Positions 7,526-15,810 of a stretch of 44,475 bases of DNA are shown here, piece after piece; the first letter of the stretch is position 1, and every line of letters begins with the position of its first letter. The position numbers were made by a program, and so were the translations under genes. The notes below the pieces were generated by a model. It was not told where the DNA came from. It did no database searches and worked only from the letters and a program-made list of their open reading frames with translations. Origin of the DNA: an uncultured Chitinophagaceae bacterium (GTDB lineage Bacteria; Bacteroidota; Bacteroidia; Chitinophagales; Chitinophagaceae); NCBI GenBank assembly GCA_937919945.1, contig CALESY010000171.1, positions 1 through 44,475 of the forward strand. Reading direction: 5' to 3'.

Positions 7526-8785
7526 ATGAAAAAGATTCTATTCAAAAATAAACGTTACCGTTTATATTATCTGTTCCAATTAATTGCGCTAAGTACTCTC
7601 TGTATGTTTTTTCTTGCTAATAATGCCATAGCACAATATGATAGTAATCATATTGGTACGTTATCATTACAGGAAAAAGTTGTTGTACGTAAGAAAGAAA
7701 ATAAAGAGAACGACAAAAAATCTGATGACGTTGATGAAAATGATGTAGATGAAAAAGGTGTTAAAATAGATAGCGCAAAGATTATTATTATAGATGGTGC
7801 TATCCGTTACTTAACTGTTTTTACTGAAAAAGGACAATTTATTAATCGTCAAACCTCCATTTCTCTGTCTAAATACTACAAAAAATATCATAGTCTTGTC
7901 AGTGAACAAGATAGAGGATTATATATAATTAACAAAGAAGCAATAAAATATGATCCGAATCACGGTGGGTATGTATTACCGGATAATGGCACATACATGT
8001 TGTATAGTGATAATAATAACATGGTTAATCTAAAAAGAAGCATTAGCTATGGTATTGACTTAAAGAGTTTCACAGATGCGGGTGCATTATTAGGAAATAA
8101 ACCCAATGGCCTTGTTTCCGTAGAGGGGGCAGGAAGGTTATTGATAAATGTGATACAATGGAGAAACTCACCATCATATAGTTTTCAATATTTCGAACTC
8201 TATGGCGGATACTCAAAATTTGACAGTAAATTTTCAACGTATTTAGTACCCGATAGCCGTATAATTACACCAACCGAAATATTTCAGAAATCAAGAGCAG
8301 TAGTAGGTGGTAGGTTATCTCTATTGAAGTACTATGGCAATGAATCAATTGAAATTGACTTTACCGCCTCGGGTCAGGTGAATTTCTCTCAAATTGCACC
8401 ATTTTCTGATTCTTTGAAGCTTACCCCTGCAAATATCTACAGCGTTATTCCTGAAGTGAATTTTTCGTTTTCCCCGGGGGCTTTATTTCACGTAACGCTC
8501 ACGCCAGGTTTTATCTTTTTAAGAAAAATTGATTATAGTAAATCTAGTGTTGCAATTGCGAACGCGAATGACAATAATTTGTTTAGATTGAGTATGCTGT
8601 TTGCCCTTAATACCAGCAAATCATCCAACAGCAATAAAGTGTTTTTCAGAATTAATATGTTCTATGAAAATGGTGGGAATGGTAGTGGTTTTACGCAGTT
8701 TCAAATCGGGTATAATAAAAACTTAGGTGATTTACTGAAGACCAACCTTGCTGCAGAAAACAACAGACATGTGAGTGAACGATAA
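7526..8785 (+). CDS. Probable outer-membrane beta-barrel-like protein, unknown
   Basis: 419 residues from the ATG at 7526 (MKKILFKNKRYRLYYL), chosen because it starts a basic n-region and a hydrophobic stretch ending ANNAIAQ, a good signal peptide. A charged linker (about residues 45-80, many Lys, Glu and Asp) follows. The second half alternates polar and aromatic residues in repeated strands (RLLINVIQW, YSFQYFELYGGYSKF, NKVFFRINMFYE), as in outer-membrane barrels. There is no T9SS tail and no recognised family. It forms a pair with the hydrolase gene at 8874. Both are much more AT-rich than dnaB, which suggests a separate origin. The pair is bounded on the right by a relic of the dnaB 3' end. 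Confidence 0.6.
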   Translation: MKKILFKNKRYRLYYLFQLIALSTLCMFFLANNAIAQYDSNHIGTLSLQEKVVVRKKENKENDKKSDDVDENDVDEKGVKIDSAKIIIIDGAIRYLTVFTEKGQFINRQTSISLSKYYKKYHSLVSEQDRGLYIINKEAIKYDPNHGGYVLPDNGTYMLYSDNNNMVNLKRSISYGIDLKSFTDAGALLGNKPNGLVSVEGAGRLLINVIQWRNSPSYSFQYFELYGGYSKFDSKFSTYLVPDSRIITPTEIFQKSRAVVGGRLSLLKYYGNESIEIDFTASGQVNFSQIAPFSDSLKLTPANIYSVIPEVNFSFSPGALFHVTLTPGFIFLRKIDYSKSSVAIANANDNNLFRLSMLFALNTSKSSNSNKVFFRINMFYENGGNGSGFTQFQIGYNKNLGDLLKTNLAAENNRHVSER

Positions 8786-8873
8786 TCATGTTACTGTTGA
8801 AGGATGAGTATTGTATTAACGAGCTGCAGTATTATGGTTTCATATTCTGTAAAAATGTTTAAAAATATATAGT

Positions 8874-10136
8874 ATGCCGAAACGTGTCAGCTATTTTGGT
8901 ATCAGGAGAAGGAGTTTTTTACTGCAATTAATGCTCCTATGTTGCTTGCTTCAGTTAAATGCCCATGCCGGACAAAAAAATGTATGGTTAGGTGGTGCCG
9001 TTTTTTTGTTGTCGGACAATGACAATACTACAAAAGTATTTATTGACAGGTATGGCTTCTTATACCCTCAGAAGAAACATGGTATATATATACCTTATTC
9101 AGGCTTCAATAACCAAAAACCCAAACTGGATGAATATCAGATTGATGACTGTTGTATGAAATCTGATATACTTGGTGGAGATTTTTTAAACTCGTCCCTT
9201 ATTAAATATTTTGGTTATGATGGAACACACGGTGAATGGGAGAAATTGAAACAAAGCTATCAATATAATGAAGATGCTAATCTCAATTACTTGCATAATT
9301 TTTTCCTTTTGCAAGAAAAAATGACAAAAAGCATAGCTGATGAGATAATTGATAAGTTTACAAAATCACAAGCTAATACATTGGTATTGTTGATACATGG
9401 TTATAACGACGTATTGCCTGATTTTTATAGTATGATACAAAAAGATGTATCTGCAAATGGAAATATCAAACCGTATTTTATAGAGGTGTATTGGGATGGC
9501 TTAACCGCTAATAACGGCAACCCTGCATTTAAACAGATATGGGGCAAAGCGCAGTTTAATACAAGGTTTGTTGGTTTGCGATTGAGGAAAATGTTATCGT
9601 ATTTGCCAAACACCTACACAATAAAAGTTATAACCCACAGTCTGGGGGCTTCTGTAGCCAATTTTGCTTTTTTTAATGCTTATAACTTTGCTGGCAAAAA
9701 TCCGGATAACATTATATATACATCTTTTTACAGCCGGTACGATACTATTGTATCTAAACATCATAATGTAACATTAGGTATGGTAGCGCCTGCAATTCCC
9801 TACACGTCGTACAATACACTAACCAGAAATTCTGATGGCTATTTTCCTATCAGAAAGATATTGGTATGCTATAACGAAAATGATTATGCACTGACTAAGA
9901 TGAAGATATTCGGAGCAAACATGTTGGGCAATACAAGTCTGGGATGTAATTGGAAGGGTTCGATAAATGAACTCAGACAGGTACTTTATATGAATCAATT
10001 TGATACTAACAATTATATACCGAGTAATTTTACAAAGCACAGCAATACTCGCTCGAATTTAGAGCAACATGGTTATTGGTACTATATGCAGCGTTCAGGT
10101 TTATATACAGCGTTTTTACAGCGGTTATTAAATTAG
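8874..10136 (+). CDS. Secreted alpha/beta-hydrolase-like protein
   Basis: 420 residues. A signal peptide is likely (basic RRR, then hydrophobic residues to about 31, LNAHAG). The middle carries hydrolase marks: VLLIHGYNDV (about 165, an oxyanion-type HG motif) and VITHSLGASVANFAF (about 252), where SLG-A is a lipase/esterase-like nucleophile elbow with Ser in THSLG. An acid such as Asp in NENDYAL and a later His could complete a triad, but this is inferred. This resembles periplasmic or outer-membrane alpha/beta hydrolases of the DUF900 kind. It follows the barrel-like gene by 88 bp and is probably co-transcribed. AT-rich like its partner, so likely acquired cargo. Confidence 0.65.
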   Translation: MPKRVSYFGIRRRSFLLQLMLLCCLLQLNAHAGQKNVWLGGAVFLLSDNDNTTKVFIDRYGFLYPQKKHGIYIPYSGFNNQKPKLDEYQIDDCCMKSDILGGDFLNSSLIKYFGYDGTHGEWEKLKQSYQYNEDANLNYLHNFFLLQEKMTKSIADEIIDKFTKSQANTLVLLIHGYNDVLPDFYSMIQKDVSANGNIKPYFIEVYWDGLTANNGNPAFKQIWGKAQFNTRFVGLRLRKMLSYLPNTYTIKVITHSLGASVANFAFFNAYNFAGKNPDNIIYTSFYSRYDTIVSKHHNVTLGMVAPAIPYTSYNTLTRNSDGYFPIRKILVCYNENDYALTKMKIFGANMLGNTSLGCNWKGSINELRQVLYMNQFDTNNYIPSNFTKHSNTRSNLEQHGYWYYMQRSGLYTAFLQRLLN

Positions 10137-10148
10137 TTAATTAACCAG

Positions 10149-10174
10149 TCCACGGGTCGACGATGTTGTTTAGT
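10149..10174 (+). repeat. Relic copy of the dnaB 3' end
   Basis: 26 bp matching 7196-7221 inside the dnaB C-terminal coding sequence, with one mismatch (TCCACGGG, then T or C, then CGACGATGTTGTTTAGT). Translated in the dnaB frame it gives HGSTMLFS and then a stop. It is in the same orientation as dnaB and lies 13 bases after the hydrolase stop, so the two cargo genes are flanked by direct copies of the helicase gene end. Confidence 0.8.
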
Positions 10175-10297
10175 TGATTTTTTGTGTCCACTCAAGAGAG
10201 GGAAGTGTTTCATTGCCGTTTGTAGATTAGGAATTGGTTCAGATACCATACATGCAGATTCTAGCCCCCCCCAACCCAAATTAAATAAATCCCTCAA

Positions 10298-10322
10298 GTT
10301 TCAATTATTTATTATACCTTTG
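10298..10322 (+). promoter_or_regulatory. Promoter of the RRM gene
   Basis: TACCTTTG at 10315-10322 matches the TAnnTTTG -7 box. The -33 region (TTTC around 10299) is weak. The expected transcript has a 5' leader of about 110 nt, U-rich near the start codon, as often seen for RNA-binding protein genes in this phylum. Confidence 0.5.
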
Positions 10323-10442
10323 TGGTAAGACAATGGTTCTTACGTTTTTGCAGCCGCTGATGGGCACAACTTGTTTTGTTTTTCTGTTCAGTCTACATTT
10401 TCCGCCGACCATATTTTTAATCATTTTTTTTAATTCATTATT

Positions 10443-10772
10443 ATGAACATTTTCGTAGGAAACCTGAACTTCAAAACAACTGAAGACACCCTGCGCAACA
10501 CGTTTGCAGATTTCGGTGCTGTTGACAACGTACACGTTGTGATAGACAAGTACACCAACCGCGCCCGCGGATTCGCTTTTGTAGAAATGCCCGATAACGA
10601 TGCTGCGCAAGAAGCGATCAGCAGGCTGAACGGCTCTACGCTTGACCAACGCGAAATAGTAGTTAACGAAGCCAAACCACGCACAGAAGGTGGTGGCGGC
10701 AACCGTGGCGGCGACAGAAACCGCGATGGCGGTGGCTACAACAGAAGAAGGGAATATAACGACCGCTATTAA
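10443..10772 (+). CDS. Single-RRM RNA-binding protein
   Basis: 109 residues. One RNA recognition motif fills residues 1-80: RNP2 is IFVGNL (2-7) and RNP1 is RGFAFVEM (about 42-49), with the beta-alpha-beta spacing intact. The tail (about 83-109) is Gly/Arg/Asn-rich (GGGGNRGGDRNRDGGGYN) and ends RREYNDRY. Bacterial proteins of this kind are common in Bacteroidota and cyanobacteria and bind RNA, often as cold-responsive or post-transcriptional regulators. Its own promoter and terminator (10791-10820) make it a single-gene unit. It looks like an ordinary host gene placed among phage genes. Confidence 0.9.
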   Translation: MNIFVGNLNFKTTEDTLRNTFADFGAVDNVHVVIDKYTNRARGFAFVEMPDNDAAQEAISRLNGSTLDQREIVVNEAKPRTEGGGGNRGGDRNRDGGGYNRRREYNDRY

Positions 10773-10790
10773 TAGCATGTACCTGATACG

Positions 10791-10820
10791 AAAAAGCCAT
10801 ACAAAATGTATGGCTTTTTT
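10791..10820 (+). terminator. Terminator of the RRM gene
   Basis: AAAAAGCCATAC (10791-10802) pairs with GTATGGCTTTTT (10808-10819), followed by T residues. The stem is perfect and symmetrical, so it can also work on the minus strand. Confidence 0.9.
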
Positions 10821-10872
10821 ACACTTTATTTTTTTATCACAATTTTTTTAAAACAACTACGATACACTGCTT

Positions 10873-11322
10873 ATGGGTACAGAAACAATGGCTAAAAAAG
10901 AGCGCGAAAAGAAGAAACTGAAAAAGAAACAAGAGAAGCAAGATAAAAAAGCTAACCGCAAGGATAGCAACGACAAAGGTAAGAGCCTGGAAGAGATGAT
11001 GATGTATCTGGACGAGAACGGCAACCTGTCGCCCACACCGCCCGACCCGCGCAAGATGAGAGCCATTGCTGCTGATGATATACAGATTGGCGTACCCAAA
11101 AGAGAAGACCTGCCACCGGAGGAAACCCAACGCACAGGCAAGGTGCGCTTTTTTGACAAAACCAAAGGCTACGGCTTTATTGACGATGCGCTGAACCGCG
11201 ATAGCGTGTTTGTACACCTAAACGCACTGACGGAAGAAATACGCGAGGGCGATAAAGTGAGCTTTGAAACCGAACGCACTGCCAAAGGGCTGAGCGCGGT
11301 GAAGGTGAAGAGAATAGTATAG
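10873..11322 (+). CDS. Cold-shock-domain protein with lysine-rich N-terminus
   Basis: 149 residues. The N-terminal 35 residues are almost entirely Lys/Glu/Asp/Gln (KEREKKKLKKKQEKQDKK). A conserved linker follows (GKSLEEMMMYLDENGNLSPT and DDIQIGVPKRE), then a cold-shock domain at about 84-149 with GKVRFFDKTKGYGFI (RNP1-like) and DSVFVHLNAL (RNP2-like). The same three-part layout is known in Bacteroidota CspA-type proteins, which bind single-stranded RNA or DNA. An in-frame ATG at 10888 (MAKKEREKKK) is an equally good start. A TTTTAAAACAAC leader (10846-10857) precedes it. Confidence 0.9.
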   Translation: MGTETMAKKEREKKKLKKKQEKQDKKANRKDSNDKGKSLEEMMMYLDENGNLSPTPPDPRKMRAIAADDIQIGVPKREDLPPEETQRTGKVRFFDKTKGYGFIDDALNRDSVFVHLNALTEEIREGDKVSFETERTAKGLSAVKVKRIV

Positions 11323-11390
11323 CACTTATACCATCCGTAATAGTTGCTGTATTGCACATTTTGTAAAGACTACACTTCTCCCCAATAAAA

Positions 11391-11420
11391 AAATCCCCGT
11401 ACTGAAGCGTACGGGGATTT
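11391..11420. terminator. Bidirectional terminator between the cold-shock gene and the T9SS gene
   Basis: AAATCCCCGTAC (11391-11402) and GTACGGGGATTT (11409-11420) form a perfect 12-bp stem with a 6-nt loop. T residues follow on the plus side, and a run of seven T's follows on the minus side. It ends transcription of both converging units; the relic at 11445-11612 lies between the minus-strand gene and this terminator. Confidence 0.9.
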
Positions 11421-11444
11421 GTGTTTTAATATGCTGAATAATAT

Positions 11445-11612
11445 TTACTCTAACACCACTTGTTTGGTAATCTCCGCATCGTCCAGTTGCAGTTTTACCC
11501 GATAGTTGCCTGCTGCAGCATGCTTTGCAGTCAAGGACATAATTTTACTCACCTTAATCTGCTGAAGTGCAGCATTTGTTTTTAACAGCAAAGTTGCTGA
11601 AGAGCAAATACA
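11445..11612 (-). pseudogene. Relic C-terminal tail, T9SS type A-like
   Basis: On the minus strand, directly after and in frame with the stop codon of the gene at 11613, an open stretch of 55 codons ends with SLTAKHAAAGNYRVKLQL and DDAEITKQVVLE before a stop at 11445-11447. The ending resembles the last strands of type A T9SS sorting tails (xYxVxLxxDxxxxTKKVVxE). It sits between the type B protein and the shared terminator, as if it were the former 3' end of that gene, displaced by the present type B ending. The frame agreement could be chance (one in three). Confidence 0.55.
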
Positions 11613-13289
11613 TCACCTGATAAGCATCAGCGTACCTTTCAATAGTTGTCGTGTACGGTTGCCGTTGGGGGTGTATTGTATGAAGTATTGGTAGGTGCCA
11701 ACATCTGCATTGGCTCCATTGTAGCGGCCATCCCAGCTATCACTAATATTGTTGGTCGTAAATACTTGCTGCCCCCATCTGTTGTATATTTTCATCTCAA
11801 ACAAATTGGCAGTGCATACTTCTATGGCTTTGTAATAGTCATTTTTACCATCGGCATTGGGTGTAAAAGCATCGGGTACAACTACGCAATCGTTACAGCC
11901 CATCACATCAATATTAATGTCGTCTGTCAGGTAGGTGCATGTGTTGTATGCTTTTACTTCGTATCGTCCTGCCTGTGTTACCTGTATGCAGCAAGAGGTA
12001 TCGCCTGTGTTCCATATATATTTTACATAGGGGTAGCGGCTGCCCAATAGTATACGGTCTGACCTGCAGATGCTGGTGTCATTGCCCAGTGTACTGAAGC
12101 CGAATGTATGTAAGCCTACCACAAAGGTATCTGTATAGCAGATACAATTGCTGATGCGCTCACACGTATATAGTCCTTCTTTCTGTACGGTTATTTGTTG
12201 TGTAGTGTCGCCGGTATTCCAACGGTATTGTGTTGCGTCAATTGCTTTGAGTATGGCCGCTGTGTTTGGGCATACCGTAGTGTCTTTTTTGTTGCCATGC
12301 TGTTGTGGCGGGTTTTTTACACGAAACGTATCTACCGTCAGGTTGCAGCCATTGATAGCTTTACACCAATATGTGCCGGGTTTTGTAATTACTGCAGTAC
12401 GTGTGTTACTACCTGTGCTCCACTGATAAACGGTAGCTGTGCGAGGCGATGAGAGTGTAAGTGTGACAGGTAGTAGTTTGCATAAAGTAGTATCGCGGGC
12501 GTAGTAAAAAGTATCGCAAGGGGGTATCTCTGTAACAGATACGTCGTCTATAAAATAGTATGCGTAAAGCACCGCATTAGGGTTGGCAATAGTCGGGTAT
12601 ACAGGCTGGTACTGAACGGGTACACCACCATTATTAAAACAGCCGATGGTCATATATTCTTCTCCGCCGGTGGCATTATACACACCATGTATCTTCACCC
12701 ATTGTGTGGTGTCTGCCATAAACACACCGGGTGTACTGATGATGTGTGGTATTGCACTGAGATATTTAGCCGTATTAGATGTACTACTAAGCGCTGTTTG
12801 TTTGAAGTTGGCACCAATAGCATCGAGTGCTATAAAGTTTTCAGACCAGCCCCTGTTTGGGCCGTAGCTGTAGCTTACATAAAAGCTGACGTCGTATTTT
12901 GTACCGGCTTTCAACTTTTGTGTCAGCCTGCATTGTATATACTCGCCATAGTCTACAGATAGTTGAAAGATGTCTTTGCCATAGGCTATAATGCCGGCAG
13001 CACCATTGCCATTGCGGGCTTGCTTGTAACCCAAAAAATAATTGGGCAAGTTGACACCCGATGCTACTGTTGCGCATGCATTGAAATAATCGGCAGTAGT
13101 AAGTTTGTGTGGGTTCACCCATTTGTCTACAGTAGAGAATGCAGTATGTGCAGGGTCGTAACTGATTTGTGATATACCTGTAGGGCATGTGTTAAAATCT
13201 TCGAACCCGGGGTTAGGTACCAGATTTTGTGCATACAGTGGCAGCCAGTTCACCAAGAGGGCTACTAAACATACTGCATACTTGTGCAT
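11613..13289 (-). CDS. T9SS type B cargo protein (gliding-motility-associated C-terminal domain)
   Basis: 558 residues from the second of two adjacent ATGs (13287-13292). A signal peptide follows (YAVCLVALLVNWLPLYAQ). The N-terminal half (NLVPNPGFEDFNTCPTGISQ) is the galactose-binding/jelly-roll-like domain often found at this place in CHU_C proteins. Several PKD/Ig-like repeats follow, each with a W-[SN]-TG motif (QWSTGSNTRT, RWNTGDTTQQ, IWNTGDTSCC). The last about 85 residues are the type B sorting domain: VVPDAFTPNADGKNDYYK, IYNRWGQQVF, WDGRYNG, GTYQYFIQYT. Proteins of this kind are exported by the type IX system and attached to or released from the cell surface. The far upstream extension to 13367 is not needed. 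Confidence 0.9.
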   Translation of the reverse strand: MHKYAVCLVALLVNWLPLYAQNLVPNPGFEDFNTCPTGISQISYDPAHTAFSTVDKWVNPHKLTTADYFNACATVASGVNLPNYFLGYKQARNGNGAAGIIAYGKDIFQLSVDYGEYIQCRLTQKLKAGTKYDVSFYVSYSYGPNRGWSENFIALDAIGANFKQTALSSTSNTAKYLSAIPHIISTPGVFMADTTQWVKIHGVYNATGGEEYMTIGCFNNGGVPVQYQPVYPTIANPNAVLYAYYFIDDVSVTEIPPCDTFYYARDTTLCKLLPVTLTLSSPRTATVYQWSTGSNTRTAVITKPGTYWCKAINGCNLTVDTFRVKNPPQQHGNKKDTTVCPNTAAILKAIDATQYRWNTGDTTQQITVQKEGLYTCERISNCICYTDTFVVGLHTFGFSTLGNDTSICRSDRILLGSRYPYVKYIWNTGDTSCCIQVTQAGRYEVKAYNTCTYLTDDINIDVMGCNDCVVVPDAFTPNADGKNDYYKAIEVCTANLFEMKIYNRWGQQVFTTNNISDSWDGRYNGANADVGTYQYFIQYTPNGNRTRQLLKGTLMLIR

Positions 13290-13292
13290 CAT

Positions 13293-13684
13293 AGTACTTG
13301 ATATAAGTTGTGCAATGTATCGTAAGTGTGTAATGTTATGATAGCATAGCCTATATAAAGTTAGCAATTGCCAGATGATGGTACAATATACTATTGGTTT
13401 GAACTTGAGGCTTTTTTATTAACTGCTTATTGAATTTAAATCGTACAAGGCATTTACTGAAAACTTCAGTCTATAAAATTGTCATGTGGTATTCGTATTA
13501 CACAAATAATGCTAAAATGTACTAACATGTAAAAAATGTATCTGTCTTTTATATTGGTGCTACAGCCTGTCTTTATTATTACAAATATACTCACATGAAT
13601 ATCGCTATTCCCTTGTAACAACAATAAGTAAATAACCACGCTTTTGCCCATTTTTCCATAACTTTATTACACAAACTGTTACCT
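13293..13684. other. Divergent intergenic region
   Basis: 392 bp between divergent T9SS genes. A minus-strand TATATTTG (13589-13582) matches the -7 box but is almost 300 bp from the minus-strand start. On the plus side TAACTTTA (about 13661-13668) is a weak box about 20 bp from the GTG start at 13685. No credible ORF or RNA gene was seen. Confidence 0.4.
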
Positions 13685-14638
13685 GTGCGTATATTCTTAC
13701 TCTCACTATTCTTACTTTCCGCATTTAGCTTGTATGCACAAAACAAGTATGTAAGAGACGGTCTGCCAAGAGATTCTATTGCTATCAGCTTAGAGGCGAG
13801 CGATAGTCTCAACAACCCCAGAGTACGCTTAGACACTACGGGGTGCAAGCTATGGCGCATTGGCACAACAGTTAAGCCGTTCTTTACCACTGGCAGCATG
13901 TCTGCATATGCTATTATGACGGATACATTATCACCTTACGACACCAACCGGAATGAATCATTTATAATCCATCTTAAAAAAAGGACTAGCAATACTATAT
14001 TGGGGTTTTGGCACAAGTATGAAACGGACAGTGCCAAAGATGGTTGTATTGTAGAATACTCTGCAGATACAGGTAAAACATGGAATAATGTGTTAGGAGA
14101 TTGTAATCTGAATACCCTATCAGGCTTTGGTATTTATACCGATAATTTTTACAAAAAGACAGATACACTTACAGATGGGCAGCCGGCATTTAGTGGCAAT
14201 AGCGATGGTTGGCAATATAGCAGAGTACAACTATTTAATTTAATTTATGTAAAAAGTACTGCAGCTTTAAATTGTATTTCATACGGCGACCTGTATTACA
14301 GATTCAGGTTTGTGAGCGATACTGTACAGAACAACAAAGCAGGCTGGATAATTGACAATATTAAAATAGAAGATGACTATTATTCAAGTGGTATTCAGAC
14401 TGTATCTGCATCTTCTTTAAATGTGCATCCTGTTCCCGCAAATGATATTGTACATTTTCCTGCATTAGACAATGCTCAAACTTACAGGCTTATCATTACA
14501 GATATTACAGGCAGACAAATTGCGAATGTCCCTTATGCCACAACTTTATATATAGCGCAATACACGTCAGGTATGTATTACTATAAAGTAACCAACGGAG
14601 AAGAAGTATATACCGGCAAACTAATCAAGCAGGAATAG
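13685..14638 (+). CDS. T9SS type A cargo protein, unknown ectodomain
   Basis: 317 residues starting with GTG at 13685, chosen because it begins an excellent signal peptide (RIFLLSLFLLSAFSLYAQ). The middle part (about 60-235) is a single beta-rich domain with paired DxGxxW-type motifs (VEYSADTGKTWNNVL, GWIIDNIKIED) seen in MAM/jelly-roll-like adhesion or protease-associated domains. The C-terminal about 75 residues are a type A sorting tail: LNVHPVPANDIVHF, LIITDITGRQI, YTSGMYYYKVTNGEEVYTGKLIKQE. Exported through type IX secretion. Its 3' side carries a relic of the terminase end (14676-14721) and a minus-strand relic sorting tail. Confidence 0.85.
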   Translation: MRIFLLSLFLLSAFSLYAQNKYVRDGLPRDSIAISLEASDSLNNPRVRLDTTGCKLWRIGTTVKPFFTTGSMSAYAIMTDTLSPYDTNRNESFIIHLKKRTSNTILGFWHKYETDSAKDGCIVEYSADTGKTWNNVLGDCNLNTLSGFGIYTDNFYKKTDTLTDGQPAFSGNSDGWQYSRVQLFNLIYVKSTAALNCISYGDLYYRFRFVSDTVQNNKAGWIIDNIKIEDDYYSSGIQTVSASSLNVHPVPANDIVHFPALDNAQTYRLIITDITGRQIANVPYATTLYIAQYTSGMYYYKVTNGEEVYTGKLIKQE

Positions 14639-14675
14639 TAATTTTAATAGTATAGTGTTATTGCCATCAACCAAC

Positions 14676-14721
14676 CTCGCGCCACTTTCCCCAACGCAAC
14701 CCTTGCCGCATAGTCTTTGAA
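14676..14721 (-). repeat. Terminase 3'-end relic, copy A
   Basis: On the minus strand this translates as FKDYAARVALGKVA, matching the end of the terminase (FKDYASRVTLGKVA). About 34 of 43 bases from CGCCACTTTCCC to CATAGTCTTTGAA are identical to 17537-17579 by eye. No terminase sequence precedes it. Same orientation as the intact gene. Confidence 0.8.
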
Positions 14722-14729
14722 GTATAAAC

Positions 14730-14765
14730 TAAGGCATAACACTTGCTAACAAGCATTATGCCTTA
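14730..14765. other. Perfect 10-bp inverted repeat
   Basis: TAAGGCATAA (14730-14739) and TTATGCCTTA (14756-14765) with a 16-nt spacer. It lies between terminase relic A and a relic sorting tail. There is no convincing T-run, so it is either a weak terminator of the minus-strand relic gene or an element end. Confidence 0.55.
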
Positions 14766-14779
14766 TTGAACAACTTGTT

Positions 14780-14926
14780 TTACAACTTTGTTATTCTACC
14801 TGTTTTAATGATGTTGTTGCCATCTGTTATTTTGTAATAGTAAATGCCTGTTTGCATACTTCTTACATCCACATCTGTAGCAGGTGCATTGAGCGCTTTG
14901 CTCATGTACTTTCTTTCATGGCTCCA
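14780..14926 (-). pseudogene. Relic T9SS type A sorting tail
   Basis: The minus strand encodes NAPATDVDVRSMQTGIYYYK followed by ITDGNNIIKTGRITKL and a stop at 14780-14782. This is a typical last 40 residues of a type A sorting domain. Reading upstream in frame meets a stop at 14927-14929 after only a few residues, so the body of the gene is gone. It looks like the end of a deleted cargo gene. Confidence 0.75.
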
Positions 14927-14978
14927 TCAGGCTGATAGTGGCGAGGAAGTGATATGATTTTTTCATAACTTCAGTGTC

Positions 14979-15554
14979 ATGCAATACCTGTTGTTTTTCT
15001 TTCTTGTACTATTTACAAGCTATGCAGAAGCACAGCGCTGCAGCGACAGCACATTTTACCAAAAGCTAATTGTACAAACAGATACACCAACAACAGCAGC
15101 ATACATATACCTGCAACAAGCAGATACCAGTGCATTATGGCTGCATGGTAGCATGCATTTTCCGGTAAAAGAACAGTCTGAAGAAATAAGCCTTGGACCA
15201 TGCGCTAATCCTGTACTGATGATGGTGTGCAGATTTGAAAACGGAGATACACTGCGCACAGAAATAATGGGTACAAATGGCAAATATGCTTTTTCTGTAT
15301 TACTGAAAAGATGGGAACGCGTTAAGAATAAACGACAAAAGTTATACCACTGGGTAGGCAATATTCCGTTGTTACAAAAATTGGAACTAAGCCGTTTGAT
15401 TAGTATTACTGTGTTACAAAAAGCATCCATCTTATCAGGCGGTGTGCCTGTACAAGATGCATCATACCCTATATACACAATGTATATCCCGCAGGATGCT
15501 GCAACAATATTACATACTGCCGCTAAATGTCATAGTTTGGGTAAGGGGTATTAG
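14979..15554 (+). CDS. Secreted protein of unknown function, cargo gene 1
   Basis: 191 residues with a signal peptide (LLFFFLVLFTSYAEAQ, cleavage after about residue 19). The mature part has alternating strands and a basic middle (LLKRWERVKNKRQKLYHW). Two Cys residues in the first half and others later could form disulfides. No family recognised and no sorting tail. It is flanked by terminase 3'-end relics A (left) and B (right) and is oriented against the terminase. A short hairpin TTCTCA/TGAGAA (15575-15592) follows. Confidence 0.6.
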   Translation: MQYLLFFFLVLFTSYAEAQRCSDSTFYQKLIVQTDTPTTAAYIYLQQADTSALWLHGSMHFPVKEQSEEISLGPCANPVLMMVCRFENGDTLRTEIMGTNGKYAFSVLLKRWERVKNKRQKLYHWVGNIPLLQKLELSRLISITVLQKASILSGGVPVQDASYPIYTMYIPQDAATILHTAAKCHSLGKGY

Positions 15555-15619
15555 CAAATGAGCGTTAATGGCACTTCTCACAAAAATGAGAATCAAGTTA
15601 TTAACCAATCAACCATATC

Positions 15620-15665
15620 ACGTTACCTTCCAAGCGCCACCTTTGCGGCATAGTCTTTGAAGAAG
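15620..15665 (-). repeat. Terminase 3'-end relic, copy B
   Basis: The minus strand reads PSFFKDYAAKVALGR followed by a stop. It matches SFFKDYASRVTLGKVA of the terminase, but with a small in-frame deletion and its own stop. Upstream of it the sequence is unrelated and soon hits a stop. Confidence 0.8.
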
Positions 15666-15810
15666 GATGGGGAGTAATCGGGTGAGAGGTTTAGGGTTGT
15701 AGTTTATGTGTAATTAGATAATACCATCATCTCTGTGTGGTAGGCTATGCACCTGTTTGCAGGATAGTATACTGTGCTTTTTTTATATTTTTATACAAAC
15801 ATCAAGTATT

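Noticed and set aside
12148..12962. Plus-strand ORFs opposite the T9SS type B gene
   Set aside because: Shadows of the minus-strand gene; they read as Cys/Val-rich strings without domain features.
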